Positions 16,367 to 23,624 of a stretch of 32,656 nt of DNA are shown piece after piece (positions within the stretch are counted from its first letter, which is position 1; each line of letters opens with the position of its first letter). The notes below the pieces were generated by a model. It worked only from the letters and a program-made list of their open reading frames with translations, did not search any database and was not told the origin of the DNA. The translations under genes were made by a program, and so were the position numbers. Source of the DNA: DASXHZ01 sp036488085 (GTDB lineage: Bacteria; Acidobacteriota; Thermoanaerobaculia; Gp7-AA8); contig DASXHZ010000057.1 of the NCBI GenBank assembly GCA_036488085.1, positions 1 to 32,656 on the forward strand. The letters run 5' to 3'.

Positions 16367-17230
16367 ATGATAAACATCGTGCAGATGCCAGAATTTCTCT
16401 CCCCCCCTCTGTCGAGTAGCTCCGTCGAGCCGCTCATCCGCCGCGCTTTGGACGAAGACCTTCCCGACATCACGTCCGAGGCGATTTTCGATCCGGCGCA
16501 GCGCGGCCGGGCACGCTTCATCGCCAAGGCTGAAGGGGTGTTCTGCGGGCTGATTTTTGCCGAGACGACGTTCGCGATGCTCGATCCGACGAGCTCGTTC
16601 CGGCGGGTGCTGAGCGATGGCGATCGCGTGAAGCCTCGCGACGTCATCGCCGAGGTGGAGGCGAGGGTGGTGGCGCTCCTGACTGGTGAGCGGACCGTGT
16701 TGAATCTGATCCAGCGTGCTTCGGGGATTGCCACGGCGACGCGGCGCTACGTGGATGCGGTCAGCGGGACGCGCGCGAAGATCTACGACACGCGAAAGAC
16801 GGCGCCGGGACTGCGGCTGCTCGACAAATTCGCGGTTCGATGCGGCGGAGGCGAGAACCACCGGTACGGGCTCCACGACATGTTTCTAGTGAAGAACAAC
16901 CACATCGACGCTGCCGGGTCGATCACGGCGGCGGTCGAACGGATCCGCGAGAAGAAGATGCCCCAGCCGGTCATGGTCGAGGTCCGCGATCTCGCCGAGC
17001 TGGACGAGGCGCTTGCGCTCCAGCCTGATTTCATCCTGCTCGACAACATGTCGATCGAAACGATGGCCGAGGCTGTGCGCCGGACTGGTGGCCGAGTCCC
17101 GCTCGAAGCGTCGGGGGGGATCACGCTGCAAACCATTCGTGCCATTGCAGAAACGGGCGTCGACCGGATCTCGCTTGGCTCGCTGACGCACTCGGTGGCG
17201 GGGCTCGACATCTCGATGCGCGTGGAGTGA
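16367..17230 (+). CDS. nadC: Nicotinate-nucleotide pyrophosphorylase (carboxylating), QPRTase
   Basis: NadC converts quinolinate and PRPP to nicotinate mononucleotide in de novo NAD synthesis. All family landmarks are present: GERTVLNLIQRASGIAT, DTRKTAPGLRLLDKFAVRCG, GGENHRYGLHDMFLVKNNHI, VEVRDLAELDEAL, ILLDNMS and EASGGI. The length of about 287 aa is normal. I start at ATG 16367 because the longer frame from 16337 would run into ssrA; ATG 16385 is also possible, and neither has a strong ribosome site. No nadA or nadB is adjacent. A G7 tract inside the conserved EASGGI codons is read through in frame. Confidence 0.96.
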   Translation: MINIVQMPEFLSPPLSSSSVEPLIRRALDEDLPDITSEAIFDPAQRGRARFIAKAEGVFCGLIFAETTFAMLDPTSSFRRVLSDGDRVKPRDVIAEVEARVVALLTGERTVLNLIQRASGIATATRRYVDAVSGTRAKIYDTRKTAPGLRLLDKFAVRCGGGENHRYGLHDMFLVKNNHIDAAGSITAAVERIREKKMPQPVMVEVRDLAELDEALALQPDFILLDNMSIETMAEAVRRTGGRVPLEASGGITLQTIRAIAETGVDRISLGSLTHSVAGLDISMRVE

Positions 17231-17288
17231 GCTTCGATCGGCTGGCAGGACGCTTGCGGTAGCCGCGGCCGGGACATGGATACGAAGC

Positions 17289-18266
17289 ATGGATACGAAG
17301 TTCACGATCGCTATCGTCGATGACGACGACGCCATTCGACGCCTCCTGAACTTCTACATGACGCGGGCCGGCTACGACACCATCGAGTGCGCCACCGGCG
17401 AGGAAGCGCGCCAGATGCTGGCGACCGGCCTTTGGGACCTCGCGATCCTCGACCGCCGCCTTCCCGACATGGACGGCGTCGTCCTGGCGCACGAGCTGAA
17501 GTCCGACCGCAACCTCCGCGCGCGCTACGTGATCATGCTCACCGGCGAGGACGATCAGGAGGCGAAGGTCGAGGGGCTCGAGCTCGGCGCCGACGACTAC
17601 ATCACGAAGCCGTTCCAGTATCCGGAGCTGTTGGCGCGCATCCGCGCCGGTAAACGTATCGTGGAGCTGCAGAAGGAGCTGATCGACGCGAACAAGCGGC
17701 TGGAGCTGCTCTCGATCACCGACGGCCTCACGCGGCTCTACAACCACCGCTACTTCCAGGACGAACTGTCGCGCGCGTTCGAAGAGTCGCAGCGCTACGA
17801 CCGGCCGCTCTCCCTCGCCATCGTCGACATCGACTTTTTCAAGAAGGTGAACGACACGTACGGCCACGCCGTCGGCGACGAGGTGCTGAAATGCGTGTCG
17901 AACGTCTTCCGCGAGTCGGTTCGCGCGACCGATCTCGTGGCGCGCTACGGCGGCGAGGAGTTCGCGGTGATGATGCCGGAGACGGAGCTCGACGACGCGA
18001 TCACGTTCGCCGAGAAGATCCGCGCGATCGTCGAGTCGACGATCGCGGCGACCCAGGCGGGCCCGCTGAAGGTAACGGTGAGCATTGGCGTCTCAGCCGC
18101 CCCGCGGACGAAGGCGCGCTCGGCGAAGGAACTCGTGGTGCACGCCGACAAGGCGCTCTATCGCGCGAAGAGGGCGGGCCGCAACCGGGTCGAGGCGGAG
18201 AAGCGGCGGGACGTCGATCGCCCGACGAAGCCGGACTGGGACGGCGACCGCCCGCGCGCGCACTGA
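17289..18266 (+). CDS. Response regulator with GGDEF domain, diguanylate cyclase (PleD-like)
   Basis: This 325-aa cytoplasmic protein has an N-terminal receiver with the acidic pocket DDDD at 11-14, phospho-acceptor Asp55 (LAILDRRLPD) and Lys107 in TKPF. A short helical linker leads to a GGDEF domain with SITDGLTRLYNHRYF, the nucleotide-binding DIDFFKKVNDTYGH and an active-site GGEEF at 221-225. An RATD motif sits five residues before GGEEF and fits the RxxD inhibitory site, so the enzyme is probably subject to c-di-GMP feedback. It makes c-di-GMP from two GTP when phosphorylated. The C-terminal 25 residues are Arg/Asp-rich and non-conserved. The cognate kinase is unknown; an HPt gene ends 3 bp away on the opposite strand. 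The start codon is duplicated (see findings). Confidence 0.95.
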   Translation: MDTKFTIAIVDDDDAIRRLLNFYMTRAGYDTIECATGEEARQMLATGLWDLAILDRRLPDMDGVVLAHELKSDRNLRARYVIMLTGEDDQEAKVEGLELGADDYITKPFQYPELLARIRAGKRIVELQKELIDANKRLELLSITDGLTRLYNHRYFQDELSRAFEESQRYDRPLSLAIVDIDFFKKVNDTYGHAVGDEVLKCVSNVFRESVRATDLVARYGGEEFAVMMPETELDDAITFAEKIRAIVESTIAATQAGPLKVTVSIGVSAAPRTKARSAKELVVHADKALYRAKRAGRNRVEAEKRRDVDRPTKPDWDGDRPRAH

Positions 18267-18269
18267 ACG

Positions 18270-18587
18270 CTATTCGAGCTCGGCGGCGGCACTGTCGACG
18301 GCGGAGCGGAGGCTCTCGATTTTGGTGCGGAGGGTCGCTTCGCCGGCATCGCGATCGTCGCCGGCGGTGATCTGCTCGACGGCGCGCTCGATCTCGGCAG
18401 CGTCGTCGGAGATGCTCGCGTAGCCGTAACTGCCGCCGGAGCCTTTGAGCTGATGCGCGAGGTACGCCAGGCGGTCGAGCGACTCGGAGTCGCGGCCGTT
18501 GCCGATCGCCGCCGCGATCTCTCCCACCTTCGCCTTCGCCTCGGCGAGGAACTCGCGTTTGAGCGCTTCCAGTTCTCGATCCACCAT
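18270..18587 (-). CDS. Histidine phosphotransfer (HPt) domain protein
   Basis: This small helical protein of about 105 aa has the HPt signature LAHQLKGSGGSYGY; His45, counted from ATG 18587, is the phospho-acceptor. Helices on either side (ELEALKREFLAEAKAKVGE; AEIERAVEQITAG) complete the four-helix bundle. Longer starts at ATG 18608 and GTG 18626 exist but add non-helical sequence. HPt proteins relay phosphate between hybrid kinases and receiver domains. No hybrid kinase is visible, so the partner is either distant or the convergent GGDEF regulator, whose gene ends 3 bp away. Confidence 0.88.
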   Translation of the reverse strand: MVDRELEALKREFLAEAKAKVGEIAAAIGNGRDSESLDRLAYLAHQLKGSGGSYGYASISDDAAEIERAVEQITAGDDRDAGEATLRTKIESLRSAVDSAAAELE

Positions 18588-18659
18588 GGTCCCCTGCGTC
18601 GTCCCCATCGCCGCGCTCGTGCACACGACAAGCCAGAGTAGGGGTTGCGGTCTATTCGG

Positions 18660-18886
18660 GACAGTCTATGCTGAGCGTAGCGAAGCATCTCTGCGTGCAT
18701 CGCCGATACGTGGGGTATCAACCGGGTCGGTCGCCACGTTTCGCGCGGGTGCACGCCCCTCACCCGCCGCTTCGCGGCACCCTCTCCCGCGCAGGGAGCC
18801 CGCAGGGAGAGGGAGATGTAAAGCCCGCACAGAGCGCGGGTATCACTGGAGATCCTTCCGCTTCGCTTCGCTTCGCGTCAGGATAG
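18660..18886. repeat. Intergenic repeat cluster with hairpins
   Basis: This 270-bp gap holds no gene. It carries GCTGAGCGTAGCGAAGC at 18670-18686, flanked by ATGCT/AGCAT arms; a perfect inverted repeat CCCTCTCCC (18780-18788) / GGGAGAGGG (18805-18813); the mini-hairpin GCCGCTTCGCGGC; and a short CTTCG tandem near 18860. These resemble dispersed intergenic repeat families found scattered in many bacterial genomes. Confidence 0.6.
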
Positions 18887-18900
18887 ACTGGAGAGGCACC

Positions 18901-19527
18901 GTGCAGGAGCTGGTCGTTCCGTTCGCACATTTCACGATCGAGGAGCCGTGGAACGTCCCGGAAGTGTGCGATCGCGTCGCATTGCGGCGAGCTACCGACG
19001 GCGAGGCGGCACGCCAGCGAACCACCGTTGCGGGCTACTTCGACGACGAGATGTTGACGGTCGTCTTTGCCGGCATCGATGACCGCATCATCGCCACGCA
19101 TCTGGAGCACGACGCGCCGCTCTGGCAGGAGGACGTCGTCGAAGTGTTCCTCTCGCCGTCACGCCTCACCGAGTACTTCGAGCTCGAGGTCAACCCGCTG
19201 GGGACGACCTTCGACGCGCGCATCGAGTCGCCGGACGGGACGCGCCCGACGATGACGACTGATCTCGCTTGGACGTGCGAGGGCCTTTTTGCGGGCATCC
19301 GGAGGGATGGAGAGGCATTCGACATCGTCATCCGCATCCCTTTCACGTCGCTGGGCCGCCAAACGCCGGAGGATGGTGAGACGTGGCGCGGCAATCTCTT
19401 TCGGATCGACCGCGATCCGACGCTCGGCGACGAGTTCCTGGCGTGGAATCCCACGCTCCGCACGCCGCCGGATTTCCACGTTCCCGCCGCGTTCGGCACC
19501 CTGCGGTTCCGGCGACGTAACCGCTGA
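18901..19527 (+). CDS. CBM9-like carbohydrate-binding-fold protein
   Basis: This protein has 208 residues from GTG 18901, which has GGAGAGG 5 bases upstream. The fold reads as family 9 carbohydrate-binding: VAGYFDDEMLTVVFAGIDD, then APLWQEDVVEVFLSP, YFELEVNPLGTTFDARIES, FDIVIRIPFTSLGR, WRGNLFRIDRDP and EFLAWNPTLRTPPDFHVP. This order (WQEDVVEVFL, ELEVNPLG, FR, W.PT) is usual for CBM9-like domains attached to xylanases or found alone. There is no signal peptide in this frame. The frame is open well upstream but crosses the repeat cluster, so I do not extend it. The ligand is unknown. Confidence 0.82.
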   Translation: MQELVVPFAHFTIEEPWNVPEVCDRVALRRATDGEAARQRTTVAGYFDDEMLTVVFAGIDDRIIATHLEHDAPLWQEDVVEVFLSPSRLTEYFELEVNPLGTTFDARIESPDGTRPTMTTDLAWTCEGLFAGIRRDGEAFDIVIRIPFTSLGRQTPEDGETWRGNLFRIDRDPTLGDEFLAWNPTLRTPPDFHVPAAFGTLRFRRRNR

Positions 19528-19596
19528 TATCACAGGGAATTCATTCGACTTTTTCCGATTTGTAATCAGCATCCCCGAGCGATCGACTACATTCGT

Positions 19597-20118
19597 ATGA
19601 GTTCGAGGAACCCGCGTCCAATGACTCATCGTTCTCTCCGTCTCGCCATCGCCATTTTCTTCGCCGGCGTTACCGTCCTTCTCGCGCAGGACGTTCAGAC
19701 CCCCGTGCGGAGGTGCAACGCCAGCGCGCGCGAATGCGAGCAGGAGATCCGCGACATGATGTCGGGACGCCGCTACCTCGGCGCGGTGATCACGGATATG
19801 ACTCCCGGACCTGGGATCTATATCAAATCGATCAGCTCCGACGGTCCGGCCGCGCACGTAGGTCTTCAGGTCGGTGACCGTCTCATCGCGGTGAACGGCC
19901 GGTCGCTGATGTACGGGACGATGAAGGATTACAAGAATATCGTCGCCGAGGTGATCGACACCACCGGCCTCCTCTTCGTCATCGTCGATCGTCACGGGAG
20001 TTATCGGAAGACCGAAGTGCGACTTGCGCCCTACCCGAAGGCGCAGATCGAGAAGACCATCGCCGCGCATCTATCCAAGTTTCACGGGGTGGTAGCGCCG
20101 GCGGGCTCGGGACAATGA
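19597..20118 (+). CDS. Exported PDZ-domain protein
   Basis: This 173-aa protein has a hydrophobic N-terminal signal (LAIAIFFAGVTVLLAQ). A single PDZ domain spans about 58-150: RYLGAVITDMTPGPGIYIKS, SDGPAAHVGLQVGDRLIAVN, NGRSLMYGTM, then LLFVIVDRHGSYRKTEVRL. There is no protease domain. It lies 10 bp upstream of a histidine kinase gene and probably in the same operon, which suggests a role in periplasmic sensing or regulated proteolysis feeding that kinase (inference). ATG 19621 is an alternative start. Confidence 0.82.
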   Translation: MSSRNPRPMTHRSLRLAIAIFFAGVTVLLAQDVQTPVRRCNASARECEQEIRDMMSGRRYLGAVITDMTPGPGIYIKSISSDGPAAHVGLQVGDRLIAVNGRSLMYGTMKDYKNIVAEVIDTTGLLFVIVDRHGSYRKTEVRLAPYPKAQIEKTIAAHLSKFHGVVAPAGSGQ

Positions 20119-20128
20119 TCGAAGGCGC

Positions 20129-21682
20129 ATGCTCGAGGGACTACTCGCGAAGTTGAAGCCGCGCTCCCGCGGGGGAGAGCGCTCAGACCGCGTCTCGATT
20201 TTCGTCCCGTTTCTCATCATCGCCACCGGCCTCGCCATGCTCGCGTGGCGCTCGTACCAGCTCTCGGTGCGGATGGAGCGGGGCGCCAACTCGCTCGCCG
20301 TGCAGTACGCCGGCTATGCCTCGGAGATCACGGCGCGGCGTATGGACAACGCCATACGAACCGAGCTCACGCACGCCGCCGAGGAGTGGCAGCAGGTGGA
20401 GCGGCACACCGCGTCGCCGACCGGCAACGACCTGCAGGCCTGGATCAACAAGAACGGTTGGATCGTCTCGGCGATCTATGTCCCCGACTCCGATCCGGCC
20501 AACTCGATCTACATCAGCGAGCTGCACACCAACGAGAAGATGCCGCTGCGTTTGCCACGCGAGTTCTACACGTCCAGTGGAACGGTGCGGTACATGTACG
20601 ACCCAGGGCGGCTGCTCCAGCGGCTCCACGGCACGATCAAGCAGCAGCCGCTGGTGCGGACGAACGATCCCTTCACTGTGCAGCAGCGCGCTGACCTCTC
20701 GCTCATCCGCGACCCGCACGCCGGCATCCAGAAGCTGACGGACGGCTTTGCGGTCGTGAGCTCGCTTTCCCAACCGTTGACGATGTATGGCGTCAGAGCA
20801 GTTGTGCGCCCCAGCTACATCGGCTCGGGGTGGGAGAACCAGGGCGTGATCAGCCTGATCCTCAGCTTCGTGGCGCTGGCGCTCACCGGCGTCGGTGCGA
20901 TCCTGACCTTCCGCGGCCTGCGGAAGGAGGGGGAGATGGTGAACCTCCGCGCCGCGCTGATCGCGAACGTCTCGCACGAGCTCCGGACGCCGCTCTCGAT
21001 GATCCGCCTCGGCGCGGAAACGCTCCAGCGCGGTGGCGCGAAGCTCAAGGAGCACGAGCGCGAGCAGATCGAGGACCAGATCCTCCGCGAGTCGATGCAC
21101 CTATCGCATCTGGTCGAGAACGTGCTCGACGTCGCGCGCATGCAGCATGGGCAGACGAAGGTGCTGGCATTCACGCCGGTGCTTCCGCGCGATCTGGTGC
21201 GGACCGTCGTCTCGACGTACGAGTCGTGGATCCGCAGCAAGGGCTTCACGGTCTCGATGCAGCTCGACGAGACGATCGACGAGCAGCTCTGGGATCGCGA
21301 GGCGGTCTCGCGCGCGCTCCTGAACCTGATCGACAACGCGATCAAGTACTCCGACGACGACAAGGCGCTCGACGTGGTGCTGCGGCAGACGGACGAGCAC
21401 GTCATCCTGGAAGTGAAGGACCGCGGGATCGGGATCGATCAGAAGGAGCTCGCGCGCATCTTCGATCCGTACTACCGCGCGCAGTTCTCGGACACCCAGA
21501 CGCGGCGCGGCGCGGGGCTCGGCCTCACGCTCGTGCAGCAGATCGTCGCCTCTCACGGGGGACGCGTCGAGGTGGAGTCGGAGCCGGGGATGGGCTCGAC
21601 GTTCCGGCTGCTTTTCCCGGTGGCCGTGGCGAGCGCGCCACGCGTGGCCCCGGGCTTCGTCGGCGTCGCGGAGACCTTTTAG
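20129..21682 (+). CDS. Sensor histidine kinase (HisKA/HATPase)
   Basis: This 517-aa membrane kinase has helices at about 22-40 (VSIFVPFLIIATGLAMLAW) and 239-260, bracketing a periplasmic sensor of about 200 residues with no family I recognise. There is no obvious HAMP; the linker FRGLRKEGEMVNLRAA leads directly to the H-box NVSHELRTPLSMIRLG (His283). The ATPase part has LLNLIDNAIKYS, VKDRGIGIDQKELARIFDP and RRGAGLGLTLVQQIV. It is followed 47 bp later by its likely partner response regulator and preceded by a PDZ protein gene. The stimulus is unknown. Confidence 0.93.
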   Translation: MLEGLLAKLKPRSRGGERSDRVSIFVPFLIIATGLAMLAWRSYQLSVRMERGANSLAVQYAGYASEITARRMDNAIRTELTHAAEEWQQVERHTASPTGNDLQAWINKNGWIVSAIYVPDSDPANSIYISELHTNEKMPLRLPREFYTSSGTVRYMYDPGRLLQRLHGTIKQQPLVRTNDPFTVQQRADLSLIRDPHAGIQKLTDGFAVVSSLSQPLTMYGVRAVVRPSYIGSGWENQGVISLILSFVALALTGVGAILTFRGLRKEGEMVNLRAALIANVSHELRTPLSMIRLGAETLQRGGAKLKEHEREQIEDQILRESMHLSHLVENVLDVARMQHGQTKVLAFTPVLPRDLVRTVVSTYESWIRSKGFTVSMQLDETIDEQLWDREAVSRALLNLIDNAIKYSDDDKALDVVLRQTDEHVILEVKDRGIGIDQKELARIFDPYYRAQFSDTQTRRGAGLGLTLVQQIVASHGGRVEVESEPGMGSTFRLLFPVAVASAPRVAPGFVGVAETF

Positions 21683-21729
21683 AAACCTCGGTAACGACTC
21701 ATGCGTAAAAAAGGGATACGGGGGAGCCG

Positions 21730-22431
21730 ATGACGAAGATCCTCATCGTCGAAGACGAAGCCGGCCTGCGCCAGGGGCTGGAGATCAACCTGCGCCACGA
21801 GAATTACGAAACCGTTGCCGCCGGCGACGGCGAAGAGGCGATCCGGCTTTTTCACGCGGAGAACCCCGACCTGCTCCTCCTCGACCTGATGCTGCCGAAG
21901 CGCAGCGGGTTCGAGGTGCTGGACCACATCCGCAGGGTCTCGAAGGTGCCGGTGATTCTTCTGACCGCACGCGGGCAGGAGACGGACAAGGTCCGGGGCC
22001 TCCGTGGCGGCGCGGACGATTACGTCACGAAGCCGTTCGGCGTGCAGGAGCTCTTTGCGCGCATCGACGCGGTCATGCGCCGGAGCGAAGTGGCGTCGAC
22101 GGTGACGAAGCAGGTCTGCGAGGACACGATCATCCGCCTCGATCCCGCCACGCGCGAAGCGAGCGCGAACAACCAGAAGCTGAAGCTCTCGCCGAAAGAG
22201 TTCGACCTGCTGATGTACCTCTTCAAGAACAAGGAGCGGGTCGTTCCCCGCGACGAGCTCCTCTCCCGCGTCTGGAACTACCGCGTCGATCTGAACCTGA
22301 ACTCGCGCACTGTCGACACGCACGTGACGCGCCTCCGCCGCAAGCTGCAAAAGGCGGTCGGCACGGACGCCGCGGTGATCGTCGCGGTCGCGAAGATCGG
22401 CTACCGGTACCTGGGCCAGGCGACGGCGTAA
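21730..22431 (+). CDS. OmpR/PhoB-family response regulator
   Basis: This 233-aa regulator has a receiver with EDE at 8-10, Asp52 (LLLLDLMLPK), Thr in LLTARG and Lys in VTKPFG. The winged-helix DNA-binding domain has LKLSPKEFDLLMYLFKNKE, RDELLSRVWNY and SRTVDTHVTRLRRKL, ending in KIGYRYLG. A strong GGGGGAG ribosome site lies 4 bases before the ATG. It pairs with the upstream kinase. The targets are unknown. Confidence 0.95.
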   Translation: MTKILIVEDEAGLRQGLEINLRHENYETVAAGDGEEAIRLFHAENPDLLLLDLMLPKRSGFEVLDHIRRVSKVPVILLTARGQETDKVRGLRGGADDYVTKPFGVQELFARIDAVMRRSEVASTVTKQVCEDTIIRLDPATREASANNQKLKLSPKEFDLLMYLFKNKERVVPRDELLSRVWNYRVDLNLNSRTVDTHVTRLRRKLQKAVGTDAAVIVAVAKIGYRYLGQATA

Positions 22432-22447
22432 GGACTTCTTATATCGC

Positions 22448-22520
22448 GGCAAGCTGAGCTGTGTCAGCAGCTTGCCATTGACCGACACAGTCCGCGGACT
22501 ACGTCAACGAGGACGTGTCG
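22448..22520 (+). other. Structured intergenic region: hairpin and palindrome
   Basis: GGCAAGCTG (22448-22456) pairs perfectly with CAGCTTGCC (22468-22476), a 9-bp stem with an 11-nt loop. It starts 17 bp after the regulator stop but has no U-run, so a Rho-independent terminator is not proven. The 12-bp palindrome AGTCCGCGGACT (22489-22500) is embedded between CGACAC and GTGTCG arms. Confidence 0.45.
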
Positions 22521-22576
22521 TACTCGCGGGGCCGAACGGGGCTCAGCTCGAGCGCACGACCTACGATGTTTTTTTC

Positions 22577-22618
22577 TTGACACATCGCTGACAGACGCAA
22601 ACGGTACAAAGTCGGTAC
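22577..22618 (+). promoter_or_regulatory. Putative control region of the cysteine synthase gene
   Basis: After a T-run there is a perfect -35 TTGACA (22577-22582), but no good -10 at 17 bases; TACAAA is 22 bases away. Two GGTAC copies 11 bp apart (22603-22607 and 22614-22618) overlap the expected -10/start area and could bind a regulator. Confidence 0.35.
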
Positions 22619-22646
22619 TATTTCGCCTCTTTCGAAAGGAGAGCGA

Positions 22647-23624
22647 ATGCACGGCAGGATCTACGACAACATCACGGAGCTGATCGGCAATACGCCGCTG
22701 GTACGGCTGAACCGCGTGCCCGACGCCGGATCGGCCGAGGTGGTCGTCAAGCTCGAGAGCTTCAACCCGGCGTCGTCGGTGAAGGACCGCATCGCCATCT
22801 CGATGGTCAACGAGGCGGAGAAAGCGGGCGACCTGAAGCCGGGCGGCACGATCGTCGAGGCGACCAGCGGCAACACCGGAATCGGTCTCGCTTTGGTGGC
22901 CGCCGCGAAGGGCTACAAGTGCGTGCTCGTGATGCCGGACACGATGTCGGTCGAGCGCCGCAAGATGCTGCAGGCCCTCGGCGCGGAGCTGATCCTGACT
23001 CCGGGGACCTCCGGTCTGGTTTACGCGCTCAATCTCGCCAAGGAGTACGCCGAGAAGAACGGCGCCTGGCTCTCCCGCCAGTTCGAGAATCCCGCGAATC
23101 CGAAGATCCATCGTGAGACGACGGCGCGCGAGATTCTCGCCGACACGGACGGCAAGCTCGACGCGCTCGTGGCCGGCGTCGGCACCGGCGGAACGGTCAG
23201 CGGCACTGGTCAGACGCTCAAGAAAGAGAAGCCCGACGTTCTCGTGGTCGCGGTCATGCCGGTCGAGGCGCAGGTGCTGAAGGGCGGCGCCTACGCACCG
23301 CACAAGCTCCAGGGAATCGGTCCGAGCTTCATCCCGCAAATCTACGACGCAAAGTCCGTCGATCGCGTGTTCGACGTGACGTTCGAGCAGGCCGTGGAGA
23401 CGTCGCGCAAGCTGGCGAAGCAGGAGGGGATCCTGGTCGGCATCTCCTCGGGTGCCATCGCCTACGCGGCCCTCCAGATCGCGAAGGAGCTCGGCGGCGG
23501 AAAACGTGTCGTCACCGTGCTGCCGGATACCGGCGAGCGTTATCTCTCGACGCCGCTCTTCGAGTACACGGAGCTGGTCAATCAGGCGCCGACGGTCGCC
23601 GCACCCGCACCGCCGGCGCCCTAG
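22647..23624 (+). CDS. cysK: Cysteine synthase A (O-acetylserine sulfhydrylase)
   Basis: This 325-aa PLP enzyme makes cysteine from O-acetylserine and sulfide in the cytoplasm. Landmarks are the N-terminal ELIGNTPLVRLNR, the PLP lysine Lys46 in PASSVKDR, the substrate loop EATSGNTGIGLA, the phosphate-binding GVGTGGTVSGTG, and the C-terminal ISSGA and LPDTGERYLST. An Ala/Pro tail follows. The ribosome site AAAGGAG is well spaced before the ATG. It stands alone with its own upstream region. Its TAG stop overlaps the convergent pdsS stop in a shared CTAG. Cystathionine beta-synthase-like activity cannot be excluded from sequence alone, but the length and motifs favour CysK. Confidence 0.94.
   Translation: MHGRIYDNITELIGNTPLVRLNRVPDAGSAEVVVKLESFNPASSVKDRIAISMVNEAEKAGDLKPGGTIVEATSGNTGIGLALVAAAKGYKCVLVMPDTMSVERRKMLQALGAELILTPGTSGLVYALNLAKEYAEKNGAWLSRQFENPANPKIHRETTAREILADTDGKLDALVAGVGTGGTVSGTGQTLKKEKPDVLVVAVMPVEAQVLKGGAYAPHKLQGIGPSFIPQIYDAKSVDRVFDVTFEQAVETSRKLAKQEGILVGISSGAIAYAALQIAKELGGGKRVVTVLPDTGERYLSTPLFEYTELVNQAPTVAAPAPPAP

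Noticed and set aside
17113..17119. G7 tract in nadC as a possible switch
   Set aside because: It encodes the conserved SGG of EASGGI and the frame continues intact. It is used here only as a control for the other G7 tracts.
18670..18870. Possible CRISPR array from repeated short motifs
   Set aside because: There are no regular spacers or repeat units of CRISPR length; the motifs are short palindromes and a CTTCG microrepeat.
18499..18900. Upstream extension of the CBM9-like frame
   Set aside because: It runs through HPt antisense and the intergenic repeat cluster; GTG 18901 has a good ribosome site and begins the fold.
22448..22476. Rho-independent terminator after the response regulator
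   Set aside because: The stem is perfect, but no U-run follows. It is reported as a structured region only.
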